Origin: Candidatus Pelagisphaera phototrophica | GTDB taxonomy: Bacteria; Verrucomicrobiota; Verrucomicrobiia; Opitutales; Opitutaceae | Assembly (NCBI RefSeq): GCF_014529625.1 | Contig: NZ_CP076039.1 | Coordinates: 2,852,001 to 2,916,000, forward strand | DNA length: 64,000 nt | Direction of reading: 5' to 3' | Shown here: positions 18,655-27,735 of the stretch, piece after piece | How positions within the stretch are numbered: the stretch's first letter is position 1 | Layout of the letters: every line of letters starts with the position of its first letter | Translations under genes and position numbers: made by a program | Notes under the pieces: generated by a model | Database searches by the model: none | What the model was told of the DNA's origin: nothing | What the model saw: the letters and a program-made list of their open reading frames with translations, nothing else

Positions 18655-20136
18655 CTAAAAACCACGGGCACCGCCGCCACCGCCGCCACCTCGACCGCCT
18701 CGACCTCCAGTGGGCAACTCAACTCCATTGGCCTCCGCCCATTCTCTAAGTTCGCTCATTGCCGGACGTATTTTCGAGAAGTCCCCTGACTCCTTAACAG
18801 CTAGCAGCTTGGCTCTAAGCTCCTCCGGAATTCCGTCGCCTGCTGCGGCAATAAGCCCATCAATGAGGTCTCCGATTCTTCCAGAGCCGCCGCCAGCTGG
18901 TTGCCTAGGAGGCCTTGCTCGAGCAGGTTCGTCTTCTTTGGGCTCCTCTGCCACGATCGTGACTCCTTCTTCATCAATAACATTGACCGGCCATCCTTCA
19001 AGCGCGTACGGCACTTCCGTCAGACACAATTTGTCTCCTGAAGCGAGTCCGCTTTCCACAATGATTACCTCATCCGTTTCCCAGGCAAGCTGGACACTTT
19101 TTCTGGTCAGGTAGTTGTCACTATCGACCAAGAGTACGTATTCATTCTCACGCAAGAGCACGCGTGGAATTACATACACACCCTGAAGGGTTTTACCGGC
19201 GATTTCCGCCTGTACGAAGCTCCCCACTTTGAGCGGAGGGCGGCCTTCCACTGACCCTCCATAAGGGTCGCGTACTTGTGCGACTACATAAATTTGACGA
19301 CTGCTCACGTCTACGGAGCCATCCGTCCGAACGATTCTTCCTATCCACTCGTGCGTGTCCCCTCCTACTGATGACTTCAGCGTTACAATGGGACCCTCCC
19401 TGAATGTTGGATTTTCTCCACGGTAAACCGAGGGAAGATTCAAGAAAGAATACTGAGTAGCGGTCAACGGAAGCCTGACCTCAGCAAAATCGACCGCGTA
19501 GAGGCGAGCTAGCTGATTGCCGGGTGAAATGTATTGGCCTATGTCTACATTTTTAGAAAGGATTCGTCCTGCGAAAGGAGCCTTAATCTTGGTCCGTTCC
19601 AAATTGCGTTTGGCAGTTGTAACTCGAGCTTTCGCGGAAGCGGTTGAGGCACGGGCTTGCTTCAACTGAGGCTCGCGAAGCGTCAACGGATTCGCTTCTT
19701 GGCCGGGATTCAATCGCTCCCAATCGAGTTTGGCCTGTTCGTATCGAGCCAACTCCTCGTACTCTCGCAACTCCGCTTGGGCTTGATTCGCCTCCGCAAC
19801 AATTAGTTCCGTTTGGTAGTCACTATCGTCAATTTCAAGTAGTACATCGCCTTCCTCGAAAAACGCTCCCTCACGAAAATTAGGGCTAATATTTGTGATT
19901 CGACCGCGCACTTCCGGAATCAAGTTACTGGTCGTGCGTGCCCGAACAGTCCCTTGAGACTCGAGAGTGATCGTGTACGGCTCCGGTTTGAGCTTTCGGG
20001 CGACTACTTCTGGCGTCGTAACAAAGGAAGGCCGCTGCCTTGGTTCCGGCGCCGTGTGGATCAGGTACCAGTAGACCATTAGACCGACCGCCAGGAAGGC
20101 AACCGGAACGATAATTTGAAGGAGACGTTTAATCAT
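18655..20136 (-). CDS. RND efflux periplasmic adaptor (membrane fusion protein)
   Basis: This 493-residue MFP/HlyD-type adaptor has an N-terminal membrane anchor (residues about 5-25), a lipoyl-like half motif with LESQGTVRART, a coiled-coil hairpin of roughly 50 residues rich in Ala, Glu and Arg (about 120-180), then the second lipoyl half FAGRILSKNVDIGQYI and beta-barrel domains. The C-terminus is unusual: after the membrane-proximal domain come about 80 extra residues with a helical part and a final glycine/arginine-rich tail (GGRGGRGGGGGGGARG). It lies between the outer-membrane factor and pump genes, all on the minus strand. Confidence 0.92.
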   Translation of the reverse strand: MIKRLLQIIVPVAFLAVGLMVYWYLIHTAPEPRQRPSFVTTPEVVARKLKPEPYTITLESQGTVRARTTSNLIPEVRGRITNISPNFREGAFFEEGDVLLEIDDSDYQTELIVAEANQAQAELREYEELARYEQAKLDWERLNPGQEANPLTLREPQLKQARASTASAKARVTTAKRNLERTKIKAPFAGRILSKNVDIGQYISPGNQLARLYAVDFAEVRLPLTATQYSFLNLPSVYRGENPTFREGPIVTLKSSVGGDTHEWIGRIVRTDGSVDVSSRQIYVVAQVRDPYGGSVEGRPPLKVGSFVQAEIAGKTLQGVYVIPRVLLRENEYVLLVDSDNYLTRKSVQLAWETDEVIIVESGLASGDKLCLTEVPYALEGWPVNVIDEEGVTIVAEEPKEDEPARARPPRQPAGGGSGRIGDLIDGLIAAAGDGIPEELRAKLLAVKESGDFSKIRPAMSELREWAEANGVELPTGGRGGRGGGGGGGARGF

Positions 20137-20177
20137 GATCAGATGCGGATAAAAAAATTTTAGAGACTTTACTAGTT

Positions 20178-22019
20178 CTAGGCCTCAGGTTTTAAATCGA
20201 AACCGCCACCCAAAGCGAGGTAGAGGTCGATGCGTGCTTGAACGCGCTGATTCGCCACCTGAATAAAAGATCTTTGCGCGGTGATGTTTCTGCGAACCGC
20301 ATCAAGAGCGGTCGTTATGCCCGTGAGACCTCTACCATACTCTTCCCATGCCAGCGTTTCCGCAGCGGCGGATTCCTCGGCGGCTATCTTCTGGGATTCG
20401 TAGTCTCGCTCGTAAGAGCTTTGATTGCTTAGCGCACTCTCCACTTCTCTAAAGGCGGTCAGCACCGTACTCGCGTAGTTGGCCAAGGACTGTTCGTAAT
20501 TCGCCTTTGCCCGTCTGAAGTTGGCTCTGAGTCGCCCTCCCTGAAACCACGTCTGGGAAAAGTTCAGTGCCTGACTCCAGACTCTACGGTCGATAATATC
20601 AAAAACGTCGTCTAGTTCGCGCGTACTCGTTCCTCTAGACATCGTTAGATTAATACTAGGGATCCGGGCCTTGCTGGTTTCAAACTTTCTCTGCTCATTT
20701 GCTGCCAGGGTTCGTTCTACCGAGATTACATCAGGACGGCGAAGCAGCAGTTCCGAAGGTAGTCCCACTGGAATACCGCCGCTAATGTCAGGAAGCTTGA
20801 TCGCCATCTCCCCGTTGGGAATGGGTTTTTTCTGGGCCACCTTCAAGCTTATACGCCGCTGCATGTCCTCGCGATAATTGCGGAATTTCTTGTCATCTTT
20901 TTCGGCCCGCTCCAAATCAACGCCTGCAATTTCCTCGTATTTATTAAGTAAATATTTGTGCACTTCGGTGCGACGACTCTCTGGCGTTTCGATCGCTTCA
21001 GCCATGTCTGCCCGAATATCCTTGGGAACCGTGGAAAGTTGCCCTTTACGCAATTCATCGATCGCCTCCGACTCACGAGCCGACAATTCAATCCTCAACT
21101 CCGCAATTTCTTCATCGATTCTGTCATTGTAAGCCTGAACTTCTTCTTTGGTAATTAGCTGGCCAATCGACATTAGCTCATTCGCTGGATATCGGCCCAA
21201 AAGGGTTTCCAATAGTCTAGCCGATGAGTTCTTCTGCCGTAACCTAGACTCCAATGTACTTTGATTGGAAGCCACGTTTGCCCGCACGAGTCGCACGTCC
21301 AAGGCTCGAGCGATCCCACGTTTGAAATTCTCTTCCACGATTAGAGCTCCCGATTCCAAGGCTTCCTGCGTGCGAACGGCCAAGTCATATTGCAATTGAG
21401 CCTCCACGGCGTTGTACCAGGACTGGGCTACACGGCCTGCGATAGACAATCGGGCCGCGGCATAGTCAGCCTTAGCTGACTGAATGTCGGCGAGATCGCC
21501 CCGGTATCCATTGCGGACTTTTCCCCAAATATCGATCTCCCAGTTAAACCGGAGATTGAGACCAAAGGTTTCCGCCGTAGGCGTTTGAGTAATCCCTGAA
21601 GCCGAGCTTCGCTTATTCCGATTCTGGCTCGTGCTTCCATTTAAGGAGGGCCATACTACCGAGGATCCAAATCGTGACCCCGCTATCCGTGATGCCAGCC
21701 GAGCTTCGGCAGCCTTCAAGTTATAATTGTGGGCCAGCGATTCCTCGATAATAGCTACGAGCATCGGATCGTTAAAATCCTTCACCCAATTCTGAGACTC
21801 AAAATTGCCCTTAGTCTCGGCAGAGTTCCAGCTGTTCGGAGTATCTACCTCGAGCTTCGAGGACTGATTCTTTGGAGCAGTGTAGCATCCAGAAAACAAA
21901 AACAATCCGGCTAGTGCAGACAGAAGAAAGAGCCGTTTAACCCACTTTCTTTTCAAAGCAGGTTCGACCGAAATCGGACCCACATTCTGCATCTGTTTGT
22001 TGTTCAGCATAATTGCCAT
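20178..22019 (-). CDS. Outer-membrane efflux factor (NodT/OprM-type lipoprotein) with a large insertion
   Basis: The N-terminus has a lipobox (AGLFLFSGC, Cys45), then two OEP repeats. Repeat 1 ends with SARLLETLLGRYPANEL (about 266-282) and repeat 2 begins at GLPSELLLRRPDVISVERTL (from about 419), both hallmark NodT/OprM blocks. In usual OprM-like proteins these blocks are separated by about 15-20 residues. Here about 120 charged, helical residues (about 285-408) are inserted, giving 613 residues against the usual 460-500. The protein should form the outer-membrane and periplasmic tunnel for the pump and adaptor encoded downstream. It is the first gene of the operon. Confidence 0.9.
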   Translation of the reverse strand: MAIMLNNKQMQNVGPISVEPALKRKWVKRLFLLSALAGLFLFSGCYTAPKNQSSKLEVDTPNSWNSAETKGNFESQNWVKDFNDPMLVAIIEESLAHNYNLKAAEARLASRIAGSRFGSSVVWPSLNGSTSQNRNKRSSASGITQTPTAETFGLNLRFNWEIDIWGKVRNGYRGDLADIQSAKADYAAARLSIAGRVAQSWYNAVEAQLQYDLAVRTQEALESGALIVEENFKRGIARALDVRLVRANVASNQSTLESRLRQKNSSARLLETLLGRYPANELMSIGQLITKEEVQAYNDRIDEEIAELRIELSARESEAIDELRKGQLSTVPKDIRADMAEAIETPESRRTEVHKYLLNKYEEIAGVDLERAEKDDKKFRNYREDMQRRISLKVAQKKPIPNGEMAIKLPDISGGIPVGLPSELLLRRPDVISVERTLAANEQRKFETSKARIPSINLTMSRGTSTRELDDVFDIIDRRVWSQALNFSQTWFQGGRLRANFRRAKANYEQSLANYASTVLTAFREVESALSNQSSYERDYESQKIAAEESAAAETLAWEEYGRGLTGITTALDAVRRNITAQRSFIQVANQRVQARIDLYLALGGGFDLKPEA

Positions 22020-22267
22020 AAGTGAGCTCTATTTTCAAAAAATTCAATGGGAAGCTTGATAATTACCTAAGAACCAACGCGTACGAACTATTTTCGGTTA
22101 CAAGAAGATTCTTGGACTTATTATCGAAGAACAAGTTAAGAAAGCATCGAAAAAAATTTACAGATCGAGCGCCAGCTTCAGAATACATAAAAAAGAGCGG
22201 TCCGCTCTGGGAAAAGCCCGTTCAAAAGCTCTTCCACCAATCCCAACAAATGCCCATTGGGTAACCG

Positions 22268-22663
22268 CTACTCTTTCGCTAATTCCGCGTAGGCAGACGC
22301 ATCCAAAAGCGCTCCTATCTGAGAGGCGTCCAGTATCTTGATCTTAATGATCCAACCTTCATCAAATGGCGACTGGTTCACCTGTTCAGGAGCGTCTTCT
22401 AGATCCGAATTGCCTTCGATGACTGCTGCATCAACGGGCATGTAAAGGTCTGAGGCCGCTTTGACCGACTCGACCACTCCAAATGTCGCCCCCCTATCAA
22501 ATGTATCTCCTTCTTCCGGTGTTTCGACAAAGGTGATATCGCCTAGGCTTTGCTGTGCGAAATCGGTGATGCCTACGATAGCTTCATCGTTGTCCAGGAG
22601 CTTGATCCACTCGTGATCACTGGTGTATTTTAAGTTGTCGGGGAGGTTCATGAAAGTACTCAA
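22268..22663 (-). CDS. gcvH: Glycine cleavage system H protein
   Basis: GcvH carries the methylamine intermediate on a lipoyl group between the P, T and L proteins. The lipoylated lysine is in FGVVESVKAASDLYMPV (about Lys69). Family blocks YTSDHEWI near the N-terminus and NQSPFDEGWIIKI near the C-terminus are present. At 131 residues it is of normal length. It lies 42 bases downstream of gcvT on the same strand. The gcvP gene is not in the window. Confidence 0.96.
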   Translation of the reverse strand: MSTFMNLPDNLKYTSDHEWIKLLDNDEAIVGITDFAQQSLGDITFVETPEEGDTFDRGATFGVVESVKAASDLYMPVDAAVIEGNSDLEDAPEQVNQSPFDEGWIIKIKILDASQIGALLDASAYAELAKE

Positions 22664-22705
22664 ATAGCTCGTGTGGTCTTTTGAGTGTTACGTTTGATTT
22701 AGTTC

Positions 22706-23800
22706 CTAAGGCTTCAATTTAATGAAGGGAGATTTCGTCTGAAATATTCGCATGGTCTTTCCGCGCATGTCGACCGATAATTCCGCTTCTGAATATTCTG
22801 AATCAATCAGAGCTGAACCAATAGCCTCATTCAGCTCGGGAGAAAACGTGCCCGAAACAACCGTACCTATCGCTCGGTTCCCCGCCTGCACCTCAGTATC
22901 GCTTCTCACAATCCGTCGGTTGCCCGTTTTGAAGAATACGATTCTCTTTTTTGGGCCCGCTTCTTTCTCCGCCGTCAGAGCGGCTTTACCGATAAAGTCG
23001 GACGCCTTCTTCAGTTTAACCGTCCACATCAAATTCGCCTGAATCGGCGAGATATCTTCACTGATCTCATGACCATAGAGCGAGTAACCCGCTTCGAGTC
23101 GCAGACTGTCTCTGGCGCCTAAACCAGCCAAGACCAAGCCGTGGCTCTTCCCTACCAACAAGATTGATTCCGCCAACTCAGCGGCGTTTTCAGGAGCGAC
23201 AAAGAGTTCGACACCCTTTTCGCCAGTATAGCCAGTCCTGCTGATCAGGCACGGAAGTCCCGCAACTAAACCTTCATCAAAATGGTAGTTCTGCAACCCT
23301 CCTATTCCTTCGGTTTGGATGTCTTGGAGGATTTCAAGCGTCTTTGGTCCCTGTAATGCCAGCAAGGCGTAATCACTCGAGACGTCGCTCAAAGACGCAT
23401 CGAACCGATCTCGCTTAGACTCGAGCCAGTCCAAGTCCTTTTCCGTATTCGATGCGTTAAGACACAATAGGTATTCCGATTCCGACTTTTTGTACACTAG
23501 CAAGTCATCAACGACCCCTCCGTGCTCGAAACACATCAGGCTGTAAAGGGCCTGACCAATTGACATCTTCGAAACATCGTTGGTCAAAACAAAGTCCAAA
23601 TACTCGGTTGCTTCGCGTCCAGAGACGAGAGCCTCGCCCATGTGACTTACATCAAACAATCCTGCCGCGCTACGGGTGCTCTTATGCTCTTCAACGATGC
23701 TCTTGTACTGGACCGGCATGTTCCAACCGGCAAAATCCACCATACGACCTCCGTACTTAATGTTGAAGCTGTCGAGCGGAGTCTTGCGGATTGTTGGCAT
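22706..23800 (-). CDS. gcvT: Glycine cleavage system aminomethyltransferase (T protein)
   Basis: GcvT transfers the methylene group from the lipoyl arm of GcvH to tetrahydrofolate, releasing ammonia. The 364-residue sequence shows the N-terminal block GGRMVDFAGWNMPVQY, GLFDVSHMGE, the folate-binding SRTGYTGEKGVELFV region and GLGARDSLRLEAGYSLYGHE, all standard for GcvT. I looked for a glycine riboswitch in the short upstream stretch (23801-23909) and did not see the expected paired aptamer. It forms an operon with gcvH. Confidence 0.96.
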   Translation of the reverse strand: MPTIRKTPLDSFNIKYGGRMVDFAGWNMPVQYKSIVEEHKSTRSAAGLFDVSHMGEALVSGREATEYLDFVLTNDVSKMSIGQALYSLMCFEHGGVVDDLLVYKKSESEYLLCLNASNTEKDLDWLESKRDRFDASLSDVSSDYALLALQGPKTLEILQDIQTEGIGGLQNYHFDEGLVAGLPCLISRTGYTGEKGVELFVAPENAAELAESILLVGKSHGLVLAGLGARDSLRLEAGYSLYGHEISEDISPIQANLMWTVKLKKASDFIGKAALTAEKEAGPKKRIVFFKTGNRRIVRSDTEVQAGNRAIGTVVSGTFSPELNEAIGSALIDSEYSEAELSVDMRGKTMRIFQTKSPFIKLKP

Positions 23801-23909
23801 AAAACGGCAATCTAGGTTTTCACATTACCTCAAGGCAAGGGAGAATTGCTCAGGATGCAGGATGCGTTGCTACTTTCCTTTGCGAAGGTTTGATGGGTTA
23901 TTAACTGAT

Positions 23910-24876
23910 CTAGTCCCATCCACTTTTCTGAAGCTCCAGACCCAATGCTCCCGACTTCTGTGTAAGCTTCTGAATCGCCTTTGTGATCAAGTCCGGTCGA
24001 CTCCAAGGAACAAAGTGGTTCAGCCCTTCGATTCTCCAAACTTCAAGCCGATCCGCACCACTCATCATTTGCTCGAGATAATTCGCATTTCCCTTAGGGA
24101 CTAACTGATCCTCCATTCCTTGGATAACGATGTTGGGTGTATGCAAACTGGGTAGTATCTCGGCCAATTCAATCAATTCCTCTTTATGCGGAAATATCTC
24201 CTCGTTACTATGCACCCTGTCTGTCGAAATACTCCATTAGACGAGAGGAAACTTTGCCAAATAATTATACCACTTCTCTTCTCGAGCTCAGGATCCATTG
24301 AGGGTACCACCAATATAGGCTCTTAACGAATTCAGGGTGGTCGAGCTCCATGCGCCCTATCACCCTTCCTGCCAGCGAATGACCCAAGAGCATTATTTTT
24401 TTGGTTACAAAAGATTGAAAGAAAGCATCATGAATTCGCCTAGACTGCCCTTAGATTGAGGATACTGCTTTGAGAGATTGACTCTGCCCAACCCCAGGCC
24501 GTTCCGCAGAAATCCGCCGTGCCGAATCCCGGAAGTCCTCATCCATCATGAAGCGTATGAACGCACTCCAACTGCCAAGGGGACCGTGAACAAAGAAGAT
24601 CGTGTTTTCACCCTCTCCAATCGACGCGAAGCGGATCGCACCCGGGTTCGTCTTCATTGTGACAAAAACTGGCGGATCGAAATCACAGGCCCGGAACCGC
24701 TCTACTTCTTCCTGTTCATTGATACTGAATAACGTGCAACCTGAAAACCCGGAACCTAAAAGCACAACCAAAGATCCAAGCATCAAAAGTCCGCCAATTC
24801 CAATTCCCAGTCGCTTGACCTTCCTTCTTTTTGACGATGCGCCCGTTATAAAGCCCTTACCTAGAGACCCATGCAT
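23910..24876 (-). pseudogene. Decayed membrane-anchored alpha/beta hydrolase
   Basis: Joining the frames gives an alpha/beta hydrolase: N-terminal membrane anchor (RLGIGIGGLLMLGSLVVLLG), oxyanion region IFFVHGPLGSW, the nucleophile elbow LLGHSLAGRV, and the C-terminal part with VIQGMEDQLVPKGN (acid) and GLNHFVPWS (His). The frame from 24876 is broken by in-frame TAA codons at 24451-24453 and 24265-24267, and a frameshift near 24214 leads into the last part (23910-24215). All three catalytic elements can be read, so the gene decayed fairly recently. The start at 24876 is inferred from the Met before the basic stretch ahead of the anchor. Confidence 0.8.
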
Positions 24877-24919
24877 GCGATTGCGGGTCGGAATCCAGAT
24901 CTGACCTGAAGATGACGCT

Positions 24920-26512
24920 TCAGTCCTTTGAAGGGGGTCGACTGGGCTGCGATTTATTATAGAAGACTCGCCCTTCGTAAGCAGGATTCTCAATACCAAG
25001 TGATTTCATATTATCCAATGCCTCCTTCACGAACTCCGGATTGTACCTTCCGCTTTCATTAAACCCTGGATAATTCCGAGTGCTGCTGTACCTCGGATAA
25101 CTGTCAAAGACCTCTCCGAAACCCAAGATGCGAGGATCCCCACCTTTGCGAAGCTCTTCCTCGAGTCGTGCCCCCAGCTTTTCCAGAATTGGGGCGTACT
25201 CGGGATTGAAAGCAAGATTGTTCAGGCAATAGGGATCGCTCTCCTTGTCGTACAATTCTTCCAACGGACGGGCTCCATAAGCGAGCTTAGATAGCTTCGA
25301 ATCCATATTCTCCAGCATCAAAGAATGTGAGGGACTCCCATCCACATCCTTGTACTCGATTCCAGTAGGCGATCGCTCCGGGTGCAAGTTGCGGATGTAA
25401 TTGTACTTCGCTGTGTGAATTGCTCGAATGGGGTAGCCCAAATTGTCCTTTCTCGCGTGGGTATGACGCTCCCTTCCGGACAAAACAAAATTACGCGTGA
25501 CATCGACTCGCCCATCCATTTCCGATTTCAGAAGCGGTATCAAGCTACGGCCACTCATCTCCCTCGGAATCTCAACACCAGCGGCTTCTAGAAACGTTGG
25601 GGCCAAATCAATGAGACTAACGAAATCGTCTAGTCGACGTTCCCCCGACTCTATCCCCTTTGGCCAAGCAATTATTAGAGGCATATGCACGCCATACTCG
25701 TAGTTGTTCGCCTTCGCTCGCGGAAAGGCCATGCCATTGTCAGCCGTCACTACTACGATAGTATTCAATAATTCACCACGTTTTTTAAGCTCTGCTAACA
25801 TCCGCCCCAAATGAGAATCAAACCACTGAATCTCTAGCCCGTAATCCGCCACATCTTCGCGGGTTAGCTCAGTATCAGGCAAAAATGCGGGCACGGTAAC
25901 ATCGCTAGGGTCGATTCCATTTCTCTCCCCAGATCCTTGCTCAAACACACGATGCGCCTCATGAGCCCCAAACCAAAACACAAAGGGTTTCTCTTTTGGA
26001 CGTTCATCTAGAAAATCTTTAAAATTAGCTGCGTAATCCTTGTTCGATATACCCTTTGCAGGAACCGAATCCATGGTCCGGTTATTGAACGCTGGTCCTA
26101 CTGGATTTCGATCCCTTTCAGGCAGTTTACCTGGTCCCCAAGGTTTGCCCGTATACCCGGGGAAATATCCTTCGGCTTCCAACAACTCTGGATACACTTT
26201 CAAATGCTTTGGGAAATTCGCTGCGTGGGTCCCGGCCTCCTCGATTTCCCAAATGTATTTCCCTGTCAACAAAGCCGCACGCGAAGGACTGCAACCGGGA
26301 GCGCTACAATAGGCGTTATTAAATAGCACGCCTTGCTTCGCCAGGTTGTCAAAGGTCGGCGTGTTCACAAATTCCGATCCATACGCGCCCATGTGATGCC
26401 AGGAAATGTCATCCCCGATGGCCAGGAGAATGTTTGGTCGACTCTCGGCCTTTGCCGCAAAAGCCGAAAACAGGAAAATGATTAGGATTTTAGTGGGGCT
26501 GTGGGATAGCAT
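24920..26512 (-). CDS. Secreted sulfatase (N-sulfoglucosamine sulfohydrolase-like)
   Basis: This 530-residue type I sulfatase has a signal peptide at residues 1-22, the metal site LLAIGDDISWHHMGAY, and the formylglycine maturation motif CSPSRAALLTGK with the modified Cys at about 74. The downstream metal pair is VVTADNGMAFPRAK. It fits the heparan N-sulfatase-like subgroup (EEAGTHAANFP, GPWGPGKLPERDRNP). It would remove sulfate from extracellular sugars in the periplasm or outside. Its C-terminus is followed closely by the alpha/beta hydrolase pseudogene, and it is preceded by a decayed sugar isomerase gene on the same strand. Confidence 0.93.
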   Translation of the reverse strand: MLSHSPTKILIIFLFSAFAAKAESRPNILLAIGDDISWHHMGAYGSEFVNTPTFDNLAKQGVLFNNAYCSAPGCSPSRAALLTGKYIWEIEEAGTHAANFPKHLKVYPELLEAEGYFPGYTGKPWGPGKLPERDRNPVGPAFNNRTMDSVPAKGISNKDYAANFKDFLDERPKEKPFVFWFGAHEAHRVFEQGSGERNGIDPSDVTVPAFLPDTELTREDVADYGLEIQWFDSHLGRMLAELKKRGELLNTIVVVTADNGMAFPRAKANNYEYGVHMPLIIAWPKGIESGERRLDDFVSLIDLAPTFLEAAGVEIPREMSGRSLIPLLKSEMDGRVDVTRNFVLSGRERHTHARKDNLGYPIRAIHTAKYNYIRNLHPERSPTGIEYKDVDGSPSHSLMLENMDSKLSKLAYGARPLEELYDKESDPYCLNNLAFNPEYAPILEKLGARLEEELRKGGDPRILGFGEVFDSYPRYSSTRNYPGFNESGRYNPEFVKEALDNMKSLGIENPAYEGRVFYNKSQPSRPPSKD

Positions 26513-26664
26513 AACGATTTCGACTTATGGCACCGAGTCGTTCGCACGCAAACCATTTCCCACCGAGAATCCGTGCTCGCGGAGTCTCTGATTGGCTTCA
26601 ATACCTTTCAAAGGCGATCGTTAATCTCATCCACATAGGGTTTTACCATTTTCCCATCGACTCC

Positions 26665-27621
26665 TTAAACCGAACTTTTTTCCCACATATCGTGGATCCG
26701 ATTCAAATAACGCTTAATGGCTGCAAAGACCTTCTTCTGCGGAATTTTGATCTTCCAGTCCCCATGCTCAGCTCCCCCCAACTCGTACTTCGAATGGAGA
26801 GAGACCAGCGGACGAATGCCATAGGACCTTAGCTCCTTGAAAAAGCCATCAAAATCCACCATCCAATAACCAAGTGGAACATTCTTAGGCTTCCACTTCC
26901 CATTGGTCCTTACCCAGTTAAAGTCCTTGATCGGCATAGTCCAGATTTGGTCCTTTAAATAGCTGAGACCCAGAGGCTAGGATTAACCTCCATCCACCGT
27001 GGCATGCCGTATGTCGTATTGGCACCCCAGCCACCGAGAACCCTGTCCTTCCAGCAAGTGAGCCAAATCGGTAACAAAAGACCCCTCCACTTAGCCAGCA
27101 TGGTTCTGATAAGCACAATGCTGGCCTTGGGAACGGTTGAACTTTTCTAGTTCGTCGAGAGCATCGTTGCCATGGAATAGAATTTACTGCATGCTCCGCC
27201 CTTTCTTGGGCCGAAAACTTCCCATGCGAGAGTGCTTAAACCCCAATTGAGCAGCAGTCTTCAAAGATTGAATACTAGGACCTTCAGAAAAACTATTTAT
27301 CCCAGAGATCAACATGTTGGGTTTTAAGTCTGCCACGTTGATTGCCTCAGCCGCTTTCGGCAAGTCATCCACCGCCCGCTCCGGTTCCACGTGCCCTTTG
27401 TCTCTCACCGTCAAATCGACTCCATCGAATCCCATCTCCGCGGTCACTTCTGCCATGTCCGTGAAGTTGAGAAACTGAAGATGCTTGGAAAACAGGTGCA
27501 CTGACAATCGGTCCGCTCCCTTTCCAGACATCGTTTTTCTTTTGGAAGAAGCAAGTCCAGTGGTAATTCTGATTGTTCCCGCAAAAGCTAGTTTCCCAAA
27601 TTCACGCCGATACATTTCCAT
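26665..27621 (-). pseudogene. Decayed sugar phosphate isomerase/epimerase (TIM barrel)
   Basis: The N-terminal 145 codons (27621-27184) start with a Tat-like MYRREFGKLAFAG, then SVHLFSKHLQFLNFTDMAEV and GFDGVDLTVRDKGHVEPE. The middle part reads YQNHAG, stop, VEGSF, and later QYDIRHATVDGG, stop, S, stop, PLGLSYLKDQ, and the C-terminal part (26937-26665) is MPIKDFNWV with NVPLGYWMVDFDGFFKEL and LHSKYELGGAEHG. These are the conserved pieces of xylose isomerase-like TIM-barrel proteins. At least three in-frame stops and one frameshift make it non-functional. The intact gene probably acted on sugars together with the neighbouring sulfatase. Confidence 0.78.
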
Positions 27622-27735
27622 ACCAATACAATCTAGCCTTCGATCGCATTTTCAGTCCTAAAGTCTCACCTGCCAATCCAAGCAATTTTACCTCGCGGCA
27701 CTTGACCCCAATCAGGGTCCTCCGTAACTACCACC

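Noticed and set aside
22022-22264. A possible 80-residue protein on the plus strand upstream of the efflux outer-membrane gene
   Set aside because: It starts with GTG, has no ribosome binding site or conserved feature, and lies in the promoter gap of a divergent minus-strand operon.
22664-23909. A glycine riboswitch upstream of gcvT
   Set aside because: The region upstream of gcvT (23801-23909) does not show the tandem aptamer pattern, and the adjacent sequence is the decayed hydrolase.
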